From: Gammaproteobacteria bacterium
GTDB taxonomy: Bacteria > Pseudomonadota > Gammaproteobacteria > UBA6429
Direction: 5' to 3'
Assembly (NCBI GenBank): GCA_003232015.1
Contig: QIKU01000151.1
Span: 1 to 12,649, forward strand
Length of the DNA: 12,649 nt
Shown: piece by piece, positions 1-6,397 of the stretch
How positions within the stretch are numbered: position 1 is the stretch's first letter
Layout of the letters: the number at the start of each line of letters is the position of its first letter
Program-made: the position numbers and the translations under genes
Notes under the pieces: generated by a model
Told to the model about the DNA's origin: nothing
What the model saw: only the letters and a program-made list of their open reading frames with translations
The model's database searches: none

Positions 1-711
1 CTCAGATATAAGGTATTCGCAAAAACTTTTTACATGGCTGGATAGTTTGCTTTTATCTTCACGCCCCAGGCCGATATTTAAGTAATCACCTTTACGAAAA
101 ACCCAGCCATAACCAGCCAGGTCGGGGGTGAAGAATAATTCCGGTACTTCGGCTTTTATCGTGCAGTTTCGTTTTTGCTGCGCGGTCATTTTAAACTCAA
201 TTTCCTGAGCAGCAACCGCGAGTTCACTGACTCCTTTAGAGCCAATGGCACGCGCGACTGGGCAAAAGTGGCCGCCTGCACCCACCACCAGTTTTACATT
301 GTATTGATCATTCACCTGCCAGCCTTTGCTGGTTTTTTCCATTTTTTTAAAAGCTTCACCAAGTATTAGTTTGGCACCACATCGCTGTAGCAGATAGTCG
401 TCAAATTCAATACGGCGAATACCGTAACTGACCGGCTCACCCGGGTAATGGGATTCAACCTGTTTTTGCCCGAGCTGGCTAATTTTGAAGCCGTGTATTT
501 TTTGTAATACTCGCCCACTTGCATAATCAGCCAGATCGACATTCAACGTGCGCATTACCTCGGGGGTAACCCAGCCGGCACATACTTTCTGGCGCGGGAA
601 TGTTTGTTTATCCAGAATAGCGATTTTCAGGTCGGTATCTTTTAGCGTTTGAGCCAGTGTTGCGCCGGCCGGCCCGCCACCAATAATCAATACATCATAG
701 TCTATTTGCAC
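1..711 (-). CDS. FAD-dependent oxidoreductase, geranylgeranyl-reductase-like (C-terminus cut by window edge)
   Basis: Partial gene: 237 codons are visible and the C-terminal part lies outside the window. The N-terminus has a dinucleotide-binding fold (VLIIGGGPAGA at residues 7-17) and, after the second beta strand, the FPRQKVCAGWVTPEV block (residues 38-52) typical of the geranylgeranyl reductase / FixC-like FAD family. A second FAD motif, LVVGAGGHFCPVAR, is at 141-154, and GYGWVFRKGDYLNIGLGR at 200-217 matches the family's conserved GWxFPK.....NxGxG region. Members usually reduce isoprenoid or other lipid double bonds, or are uncharacterised oxidoreductases. The start is a GTG 5 bp after the cfa stop, because no ATG lies in frame after the upstream stop. 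A GAGG upstream gives only modest ribosome-binding support. It is co-directional with cfa and probably co-transcribed, which suggests a role in membrane lipid chemistry. The family call is firm; the substrate is unknown. Confidence 0.85.
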   Translation of the reverse strand, partial: MQIDYDVLIIGGGPAGATLAQTLKDTDLKIAILDKQTFPRQKVCAGWVTPEVMRTLNVDLADYASGRVLQKIHGFKISQLGQKQVESHYPGEPVSYGIRRIEFDDYLLQRCGAKLILGEAFKKMEKTSKGWQVNDQYNVKLVVGAGGHFCPVARAIGSKGVSELAVAAQEIEFKMTAQQKRNCTIKAEVPELFFTPDLAGYGWVFRKGDYLNIGLGREDKSKLSSHVKSFCEYLISE

Positions 712-716
712 GGGCT

Positions 717-2084
717 TTATTCTACCTCGGCTGGAACGACCGTTAATTTAAACTTATTGGGCGCATGGTCGGCATTATAAAGATGCAGACGTGACCAGGG
801 GATATTATTATTTTCAGTATGGCTGAACACGACCTGAAATAATTGCAGTTCACCGACATTAAATGCAGCCATTGAGCCATGCAGGTAAAGTCCCCATGCT
901 TTAAAAAATTCTTCATCCATCAGTTCAACAATGGCTTCTTTATTTTTTTCGTAACGTTCGGCCCACAGTTGTAAGGTGCGTGAATAGTGCAGGCGAATAT
1001 TTTCCACATCTTGCACTGCCATTCCGTTGGGCTCAAAAACCTGCATCACTTCGCTTAATGTAGGTGGGCATGCGCCGGGAAAAATACGCCGCTCAATCCA
1101 GGCATTCATTGGCCCGGCGATGATACGGCCAATACTGTGTATAAGCCCGCGTCCTTCGGGGTTCATGCAACGTTTAATGACTTCGCCTAGCTCGCAATAG
1201 TCGTGTTTGGCGACATGCTCCAGCATGCCTACTGAAACGAATACATCAAATTGACCCTGTATATTTCGGTAGTCATCTAAAACATATTCAACCTGCTCGG
1301 ACAGGCCTTCTTTTTCTGCACGCTGGCGCGCATACATTACCTGTTGCCTGGAGATGTTATAGGCAGTTACTTTTACGCCATAATGTTTGGCCATAAAACG
1401 TGCCAGGCCACCCCAGCCACAGCCTGCCTCAACGACGGTGTCCCCTGGCTTTAATTGCAGTTTTCGACAAATATGGTGCAGTTTGGCAATTTGCGCCTGC
1501 TCCAGAGTCATATTTTCGTCAGGAAAATAGGCACAGGTGTATTGCATTGCTTCACTATCGAGCCAGAGCTTATAAAATTCATTACCAATATCATAGTGGT
1601 GATAAATATTTTCTTTGGCTTTATCAACCGAGTTGAAGATACGGCGGTGTCCAAGCCAGAGGATCAGTCTCCTTAACCGGCTTCTTTTGCCTCGGCCGCT
1701 GATGCCAAGGTAAACAGCTTCCATAAATTTACCCATATCCCCTTTAAATTCCACCCGGCCAGAGCAGTATAAGTCACCCCAGTACAGTTCCGGATCAGCA
1801 ATGCATTTCAACAAGGCAGCGCGGTCGCAATAGACTAAAACAGCAACTGGGTTTTCGCAGGGCCTGCTTGCTTCAATGCCATCCCATAAACTGACTCGGA
1901 TAGGTGGGTTGCCAGCCACTTCAAGCATTTTTAGCGTTAACCAGCGGTCTAGCCAGGTCACTCGGCTATGAAACATGGGTGATTTTGAGTGCTGTGTTTT
2001 TAGTGGAGACTGCTTGTTTCTAGCCTGTTTATTTTTCACAGCAGAATGTTGTGAGTTTGTTTTCTGATCTATCCCCAATCTCAA
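717..2084 (-). CDS. cfa: Cyclopropane-fatty-acyl-phospholipid synthase
   Basis: SAM-dependent enzyme that adds a methylene bridge across double bonds of unsaturated phospholipid acyl chains at the inner membrane. It is 455 residues against about 380 in E. coli. Visible family motifs are HHYDIGNEFYKLWLD (162-176), MQYTCAYF with the conserved cysteine (180-187), the SAM-binding VVEAGCGWGG (217-226), AYNISRQQ (241-248), VSVGMLEHV (283-291), HSIGR (316-320), IFPGACPPT (334-342) and HYSRTLQLWAERY (366-378). The start is a TTG at 2084, chosen because AGGGAG sits about 7 bases upstream. The ATG at codon 37 (1976) has no ribosome binding site but would remove a basic, Lys/Gln/Ser-rich N-terminal stretch that does not look like the family. 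It is the first gene of a minus-strand pair with the oxidoreductase downstream. The family is certain; the exact start is not. Confidence 0.95.
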   Translation of the reverse strand: MRLGIDQKTNSQHSAVKNKQARNKQSPLKTQHSKSPMFHSRVTWLDRWLTLKMLEVAGNPPIRVSLWDGIEASRPCENPVAVLVYCDRAALLKCIADPELYWGDLYCSGRVEFKGDMGKFMEAVYLGISGRGKRSRLRRLILWLGHRRIFNSVDKAKENIYHHYDIGNEFYKLWLDSEAMQYTCAYFPDENMTLEQAQIAKLHHICRKLQLKPGDTVVEAGCGWGGLARFMAKHYGVKVTAYNISRQQVMYARQRAEKEGLSEQVEYVLDDYRNIQGQFDVFVSVGMLEHVAKHDYCELGEVIKRCMNPEGRGLIHSIGRIIAGPMNAWIERRIFPGACPPTLSEVMQVFEPNGMAVQDVENIRLHYSRTLQLWAERYEKNKEAIVELMDEEFFKAWGLYLHGSMAAFNVGELQLFQVVFSHTENNNIPWSRLHLYNADHAPNKFKLTVVPAEVE

Positions 2085-2124
2085 TGTCTTGCTCCCTAAA
2101 ACGATTATTGAAGTAGTTATCTCA

Positions 2125-2153
2125 ACATTATCTTAAGCTATTGATAGATACAA
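2125..2153 (-). promoter_or_regulatory. Candidate sigma-70 promoter for cfa
   Basis: Reading the minus strand, TTGTAT (2153-2148) and TAATGT (2130-2125) are separated by 17 bases. The start point would be near 2117, giving a leader of about 33 nt before the TTG start of cfa. This is the best-spaced pair I see in the divergent intergenic region. E. coli cfa is partly RpoS-driven, but nothing specific to that sigma factor is evident here. Confidence 0.35.
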
Positions 2154-2219
2154 GATGTGTGGTTCAGGTCACACTAAATGCCCTGATTTTTTTAAATCAA
2201 TATAAGCTTGAAATTACAT

Positions 2220-2248
2220 TTGCTTTTCTTAATGAGAATCATTATCAT
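2220..2248 (+). promoter_or_regulatory. Candidate promoter of the iron transport genes
   Basis: A -35-like TTGCTT (2220-2225) and a -10-like TATCAT (2243-2248) lie 17 bases apart, about 40 bases ahead of the iron-binding protein start. The -10 lies inside the Fur box, so Fur binding would block RNA polymerase directly. A second, less well placed -35-like TTGAAA is at 2208. Confidence 0.5.
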
Positions 2249-2249
2249 T
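2228..2249. promoter_or_regulatory. Fur box (ferric uptake regulator operator)
   Basis: Positions 2228-2246 match the 19-bp E. coli Fur consensus at 16 of 19 positions by my count. A second overlapping register is the 9-1-9 inverted repeat AATGAGAAT-C-ATTATCATT (2231-2249), with one mismatch between arms. Overlapping registers are typical of strong Fur sites, where two dimers bind. It covers the -10 of the downstream iron-transport promoter, which predicts repression when iron is plentiful. It is also about 145 bp upstream of the divergent cfa start, too far to be assumed to act on it. Confidence 0.85.
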
Positions 2250-2288
2250 CGTATGATTGGCTTAGTTCAACTATATATAAGGTGTCCT

Positions 2289-3341
2289 ATGAACAGTATA
2301 GCGGTAGACTTTACAAGGTTATTTAAGACGTTAACGGCATTGGTGCTGGTTGCTAGCACTCTGGTATTCAGTGCTTCGGCGATGAGTGCAGGTGATGCAA
2401 CATTGGTGGTTTATTCTGGGCGCAGTGATAAATTTGTAAAACCGGTGGTCGCCGCTTTTAGCAAAGCAACCGGTATTAAAGTGCTTATTCATACCGGCAG
2501 TTCAACTTCTCTTTTAAACAAGCTAAAACTTGAAAAGGCGCGCACCGATGCGGATATTTATATCAGTAATGACGCTGGTAACCTGCAACGTGGCAATGCA
2601 GCCGGTTTATTCGCGCCAGTGACAAATAAGATTGCAGCCGCCATTAAGCCCCAGTTTCGCGGCAAAGAGAATAACTGGCTCGGCTTGTCGGCTCGGGCGC
2701 GTGTTCTGGTTGTAAATAGCAACGCAAAAGATATTGATTTTATTAAATCCGTTTTTGATCTGGCTGATCCCCGTCTGGAAGGGAAAATTGCAATCACCCA
2801 CAGTAGCAACGAAAGCTATATTGCCGGTGTAACAGTTTATATGTTGTCGGCTGGTAAGGAAAAAACCCGTGAATGGTTGAAAGGTTTAAAGCGAAACAGC
2901 AAAGGCCGGGTTTATAACAAGCACAGGAAAATTGTTAAAGCCGTCGCTAAGGGTAAAAAAGTGGTGGGACTGGTTAATCACTATTATATTTATCGTTATC
3001 TCAATAAGCAGCCTAATGCACCGATTCGTATTTTAATGCCCGATCAGGAGCCAGCCGATGGGGAACCAATGGGTATTGCCTGGAATGTTGCCGGTGCAGC
3101 CATCACTAAACACAGCAAACATAAAGATCTGGCAATGAAGTTTATGGCCTACCTCAGCTCAGTCGAAGGACAAAAAATATTTGCAGAAGTGAACCGTGAA
3201 TATCCTACCAGAGAAGATGTGGCTGCTGCTCCAATGTTGCCGCCAGTGGGTAGTTTTAAAGTTGCACCGGTATCGATGTACAAGTTAGGTGAAGCGCGTA
3301 ATGCGACCATTGATTTAATTGAGTCAGTGGGTATGCCTTAA
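2289..3341 (+). CDS. fbpA: Periplasmic ferric-iron-binding protein of an ABC importer (FbpA/FutA family)
   Basis: Substrate-binding component that captures Fe(3+) in the periplasm and delivers it to the membrane permease. It is 350 residues from the ATG at 2289, which has AAGG 6 bases upstream. The N-terminus (residues 1-35) is a Sec signal peptide with a hydrophobic core around 16-28 and likely cleavage after FSASA or a few residues later. The mature protein opens with TLVVYSGRSDK (38-48), the usual start of FbpA-type proteins, and carries NHYYIYR (230-236). The paired tyrosines 232/233 of this motif are the family's iron ligands. SSNESYIAGV (172-181), GEPMGIAWNVAG (258-269) and YPTRED (305-310) are also family-like. 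The permease follows 68 bp later, and a Fur box precedes the gene. These agree with iron as substrate, although the symbol covers several near-synonyms (fbpA, futA, hitA, idiA). Confidence 0.92.
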   Translation: MNSIAVDFTRLFKTLTALVLVASTLVFSASAMSAGDATLVVYSGRSDKFVKPVVAAFSKATGIKVLIHTGSSTSLLNKLKLEKARTDADIYISNDAGNLQRGNAAGLFAPVTNKIAAAIKPQFRGKENNWLGLSARARVLVVNSNAKDIDFIKSVFDLADPRLEGKIAITHSSNESYIAGVTVYMLSAGKEKTREWLKGLKRNSKGRVYNKHRKIVKAVAKGKKVVGLVNHYYIYRYLNKQPNAPIRILMPDQEPADGEPMGIAWNVAGAAITKHSKHKDLAMKFMAYLSSVEGQKIFAEVNREYPTREDVAAAPMLPPVGSFKVAPVSMYKLGEARNATIDLIESVGMP

Positions 3342-3409
3342 GCTGAATGTTATACCAGCAAGGTGTTCCACGGTTCGGGCTAACAGGAAAGTTGTATTAA
3401 AAATAAAAT

Positions 3410-5017
3410 ATGTCCTTAGCCGTACACTATAAAAATTTTAAAGATTCATCGTTTGCTCAGCGTATCACTTTGCGCAGTGGGCTTGCGCCTGCCGTTGTTG
3501 CGCTTGCGGCTATCCCGCTGGTTTTTGTTATTTTTAGCAGTGGCAAATTATCAGCCAATGGCTGGCTGTCCTTATGGACACAACGACTGCCGGAATTACT
3601 CTGGAACACTTTAACCTTATCTGTTCTTGTTGCCATTGGTTGCTTTATTTTAGGTGTGTCTGCGGCATACTGGGTGAGTCGACGTGATTTTGTCGGCCGC
3701 AAGCTGTCTATCTGGTTAATGGTTTTACCTTTAACCATCCCTACCTACGTTTTTGCTCATATTTATACCAGCTTACTGGAAGATGATGGTTGGCTTGGTC
3801 AGCTATGGCATTTTATTTTTGGCGCACAAAGCATGGCACCCGAGCTGTATAATATTTGGGGGGTAACCTTTGTTTTATCATTGGCCGGTTTTTCGTATGT
3901 GTTTTTACTGGTGCGTGTGGCATTATCATGCTCGCAGCGTGAGTTTGAAGAAGTTGCCCGCTTACATGGCCTGAATAGTTTTCAGGTTTTCTGGCGAGTC
4001 AGTTTGCCTTTAATGCGGCCAGCCATCGCGGCAGGGCTGGCTTTGGTTGTGCTGCATACCTTGTCGGATTTTGGTGCAGTGAGTATGTTGCGCTATCAAA
4101 CGTTTACCCTAAGTATTTATATGCAAATGAATGGCCGGGACAGTTATGAGGCTGCAGCCGGTTTAAGCCTGGTGCTGGTTTTTCTTAGCCTGACTTTTTT
4201 AGTTCTGGAGCGCTTTTTTCGAAATCGGCAGCGCTATTATGGAACGGGTAAAACAGGTCGAGTCAAATTAAAAAAAGCCACCCGGCTTGAAACGATTGCG
4301 ATCTGGTTCTGGTTAGGTCTAATCGCACTGTTCTCTTTTATTTTACCGCTGGCCTGGATGTTGTCCTGGAGCTGGCAGGCGCTGGTTGATGGTTTGATTA
4401 CCAGTGTATTCTGGGGTTACGTCGGTAATTCTTTATTTATCAGTGTTGCTGCAGCCACTTTAACCGTCATCATTGGTTTGCCAGTTGCGCTATACCATGC
4501 GCGTAAGCGTAATGTCTTAAGCCAGTTTTATTTGCACGCCTCCAGCGTTGGCTTTGTGTTACCGGGGCCGGTAATAGCATTGGGGATCCTTGCTTTTGTG
4601 TTGGCGGTGGTGCCGGTTATCTACGGTGGCTTTATTGTTTTGCTGCTGGCAATGACAATTCGTTTTTTGCCTTTGGCGATTCAGGCCGAAGAATCTGCCG
4701 CGCAACAATTAACACCCTCCATTGAACAGGCAGGGCGAAGTTTAGGTGCAACGGCATGGCAAAACCTGCGCCGTGTGACCTTACCGATTATTCGCAACGG
4801 TATGCTCAGCGCCTGGGTGCTGGTTTTTATTGATACCTTAAAAGAACTCCCCGCTACTTTCTTATTGCGGCCAACCGGTTTTGATACATTGCCCGTGCGG
4901 ATCTGGATTGAAGCCAGTGAAGAAACGCTGGAACTGGCAGCACCCTCGGCGCTGTTTCTGGTGATTGGTACGTTGCCCATTTTATGGTTCCTGATGCGTG
5001 CAGATAAGAATCAATAA
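3410..5017 (+). CDS. fbpB: Iron(III) ABC transporter permease, two fused permease domains (FbpB family)
   Basis: Inner-membrane channel subunit that takes iron from the periplasmic binding protein. It is 535 residues, the usual length for the fused FbpB/SfuB type. Two homologous halves are visible, each with about six hydrophobic segments: roughly 26-270 and 297-528. Each half has an EAA loop that contacts the ATPase: EEVARLHGLNSFQVFWRVSLP (180-200, split here as EEVARLHGLN and SFQVFWRVSLP) and EQAGRSLGATAWQNLRRVTLP (439-459, EQAGRSLGAT and AWQNLRRVTLP). A charged linker lies around 270-295. The ATG at 3410 has only a distant AGGAAAG (about 20 bases upstream), so translation may be weak. It is co-directional with fbpA and presumably shares the Fur-controlled transcript. 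No ATPase gene follows; the next feature is the promoter of the glycine operon. Confidence 0.93.
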   Translation: MSLAVHYKNFKDSSFAQRITLRSGLAPAVVALAAIPLVFVIFSSGKLSANGWLSLWTQRLPELLWNTLTLSVLVAIGCFILGVSAAYWVSRRDFVGRKLSIWLMVLPLTIPTYVFAHIYTSLLEDDGWLGQLWHFIFGAQSMAPELYNIWGVTFVLSLAGFSYVFLLVRVALSCSQREFEEVARLHGLNSFQVFWRVSLPLMRPAIAAGLALVVLHTLSDFGAVSMLRYQTFTLSIYMQMNGRDSYEAAAGLSLVLVFLSLTFLVLERFFRNRQRYYGTGKTGRVKLKKATRLETIAIWFWLGLIALFSFILPLAWMLSWSWQALVDGLITSVFWGYVGNSLFISVAAATLTVIIGLPVALYHARKRNVLSQFYLHASSVGFVLPGPVIALGILAFVLAVVPVIYGGFIVLLLAMTIRFLPLAIQAEESAAQQLTPSIEQAGRSLGATAWQNLRRVTLPIIRNGMLSAWVLVFIDTLKELPATFLLRPTGFDTLPVRIWIEASEETLELAAPSALFLVIGTLPILWFLMRADKNQ

Positions 5018-5033
5018 TTATCACCTTCAGTGC

Positions 5034-5062
5034 TTGGTTTTCACTCCTTAACAGACTAAAAT
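5034..5062 (+). promoter_or_regulatory. Promoter of the glycine riboswitch / lipA-gcv operon
   Basis: TTGGTT (5034-5039) and TAAAAT (5057-5062) are 17 bases apart. Transcription would begin near 5069, about 11 bases before the first paired base of glycine aptamer 1 at 5080. This spacing fits a leader that starts directly with the riboswitch. The promoter lies in the 62-bp gap after the permease stop, where I see no terminator, so some read-through from the iron genes is possible. Confidence 0.65.
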
Positions 5063-5079
5063 AGACCTTCAACGTTATG

Positions 5080-5178
5080 TTCTGTGGGAGAGATTTCATA
5101 ATGGTAAGTGAACACTTACTGTTGGAAACGCCGAAGGCGCAACCCGCTCGGAAACGCTCAGGCAAAAGGACCGCAGAA
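5080..5178 (+). promoter_or_regulatory. Glycine riboswitch, aptamer 1
   Basis: First of two tandem glycine-binding RNA domains. P1 is formed by UUCUGUGG (5080-5087) and CCGCAGAA (5171-5178): eight pairs, one of them G-U. The family's conserved core elements are present: GGGAGAG just inside P1, ACGCCGAAGG in the middle, and CUCAGGCAAAAGGACCGC at the 3' side. A small hairpin (AGUGAACACUU region) fills the variable P2 arm. A linker of about ten bases joins it to aptamer 2. The match to the known gcvT motif is strong by eye. Confidence 0.95.
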
Positions 5179-5188
5179 TAAAAGTTGA

Positions 5189-5304
5189 CTCTGGAGAGAT
5201 TCAGCTAATTTAATACCTTAATTAATATATAGGCTAACTATATAGTTTAAGGCGATTAGCCAGAACGCCGAAGGGGCTTAAGCTCTCAGGTTAACGGGAC
5301 AGAG
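5189..5304 (+). promoter_or_regulatory. Glycine riboswitch, aptamer 2
   Basis: Second glycine aptamer, with P1 CUCUG (5189-5193) / CAGAG (5300-5304). Core motifs repeat those of aptamer 1: UGGAGAGA, ACGCCGAAGGGGC, CUCUCAGGU and AACGGGACAGAGG. An AT-rich extended arm lies between GCUAAU and AUUAGC near 5203-5255, containing the complementary CCUUAA and UUAAGG. The 3' strand of its P1 abuts the terminator stem that begins at 5305, so P1 formation could compete with the base of the terminator. In the known gcv systems glycine binding switches expression on. That direction is likely here, but the sequence alone does not prove it. Confidence 0.93.
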
Positions 5305-5369
5305 GGGCGACAAAAGTATATGCCAGTGCAATAGATGCCAGTGCGCATACTTTTGTCGCCCTTTTTTTT
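5305..5369 (+). terminator. Intrinsic terminator of the riboswitch expression platform
   Basis: A perfect 15-bp stem, GGGCGACAAAAGTAT (5305-5319) with ATACTTTTGTCGCCC (5347-5361), is followed by eight T residues (5362-5369). The 27-nt loop contains the direct repeat ATGCCAGTGC (5320-5329 and 5335-5344). It sits between the aptamers and lipA, so it is the likely premature-termination site that glycine controls. AGAG at 5301-5304 could also pair weakly with the T tract, which would use up aptamer 2's P1 strand. Confidence 0.92.
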
Positions 5370-5374
5370 GGCTT

Positions 5375-5416
5375 AAGGAGTCTCTGATTCGTTCATAAAT
5401 TGATCAGAGCTTCCTT
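5375..5416 (+). promoter_or_regulatory. Hairpin covering a strong Shine-Dalgarno sequence upstream of lipA
   Basis: AAGGAG (5375-5380) can pair with TTCCTT (5411-5416; one G-U). After a single mismatch, CTCTGAT (5382-5388) pairs perfectly with ATCAGAG (5403-5409), leaving a 14-nt loop. AAGGAG is the only good ribosome-binding sequence between the terminator and lipA, and it would be hidden in this stem. It is 61 bases from the likely ATG, so its role is unclear. It may act as a standby site, serve the in-frame TTG at 5400 that lies at the loop edge, or be a relic. Confidence 0.5.
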
Positions 5417-5441
5417 TACTATTACTGGATTAATCACATTA

Positions 5442-6368
5442 ATGACCACGCACTCTGTTAAACCTGTTTTCGATTTTTCGGATAAACCGAATGCCAGCCG
5501 TATGCCGATCTGGATACGTCAATCGTTGGGCAATAACTCAGCCTATGCAAAAACTTCAAAAATGGTGCATAGCAATACCCTGCATACCGTTTGTGAAGAA
5601 GCACGTTGCCCGAATATTGGCGAATGCTGGAGCATTGGCACGGCAACCTTTATGATTTTAGGCGATACCTGCACTCGTGCCTGCGGTTTTTGCGCGGTTA
5701 AAACGGGCAAGCCCACCTGGTTTGATGACCAGGAAGGCCAACGTGTAGCCGATGCATCCATCAAAATGGGGTTGGACTATGTGGTGGTCACCTGTGTAAA
5801 TCGTGATGACCTGGATGATGGTGGTGCAAGCGTCTTTGCCGACACGATTATTGCCTTGCGAAAAGGCAAAGCGAATATGGGCATCGAATTATTAACATCG
5901 GATTTTCACCGTAAACAGGACATGGCGGTTGATATTATTATGGACGGCTTAAATCAGGTTCGCTGTGACGAGCTGGACACCCAGATGGTCTGGGGACACA
6001 ACGTAGAAACCGTGCCGTCTTTATATAAAAGTGTCCGCAAGGGTTCGGATTACAAGCGCAGCCTGGATTTATTAGAAATCGCCGCCGCGCAAGATGCAGT
6101 CGAAGCCAAGTCAGCTATTATGCTGGGTGTGGGTGAGGAGCGAAACGAAGTGATGCAGGTGTTAAAGGATTTACGCTCGGTTGGTGTACATCGTTTAGCG
6201 ATGGGGCAGTATTTACGCCCCAGTCGTTACCATTTACCGGTGCAGCGTTATTTGTCACCGGTTGAATTTACCGCTTATGAAAATGAAGCCAAAGAACTTG
6301 GTTTTAGCTGGGTGAAGGCGGGGCCAATGGTGCGGTCGTCGTATCACGCAGAAGATATTCAGAAATAA
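5442..6368 (+). CDS. lipA: Lipoyl synthase (radical SAM), divergent form
   Basis: Inserts two sulfurs into octanoyl groups on lipoyl-domain proteins, here presumably GcvH, at the expense of its auxiliary iron-sulfur cluster. From the ATG at 5442 it is 308 residues, normal for the family. The auxiliary-cluster cysteines are C51, C56 and C62 (CEEARCPNIGEC), the radical-SAM triad is C77, C81, C84 (CTRACGFC), and the closing cluster ligand motif RSSY is at 298-301. NRDDLDDGGA (120-129) and GQYLRPSRYHLPVQRY (255-270) are also conserved. It departs from the E. coli and Bacillus proteins I recall in two ways: about ten extra residues around 168-183, and WGHN (184-187) where NHN is usual. Neither ATG 5442 nor TTG 5400 has a well-spaced ribosome binding site. 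I prefer 5442 because the extra 14 residues from 5400 are not family-like. It is first in the glycine operon, 29 bp before gcvT. Confidence 0.9.
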   Translation: MTTHSVKPVFDFSDKPNASRMPIWIRQSLGNNSAYAKTSKMVHSNTLHTVCEEARCPNIGECWSIGTATFMILGDTCTRACGFCAVKTGKPTWFDDQEGQRVADASIKMGLDYVVVTCVNRDDLDDGGASVFADTIIALRKGKANMGIELLTSDFHRKQDMAVDIIMDGLNQVRCDELDTQMVWGHNVETVPSLYKSVRKGSDYKRSLDLLEIAAAQDAVEAKSAIMLGVGEERNEVMQVLKDLRSVGVHRLAMGQYLRPSRYHLPVQRYLSPVEFTAYENEAKELGFSWVKAGPMVRSSYHAEDIQK

Positions 6369-6397
6369 AAGACTAAAAAATTAAAGGTAGAAAAATT

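Noticed and set aside
2208..2288. An upstream TTG start for the iron-binding protein, adding 27 residues
   Set aside because: It would translate through the Fur box and promoter, and the ATG at 2289 has both a good ribosome binding site and a proper signal peptide.
3342..3409. A terminator or attenuator between fbpA and fbpB
   Set aside because: No stable stem with a T tract; the two genes are best read as one transcript.
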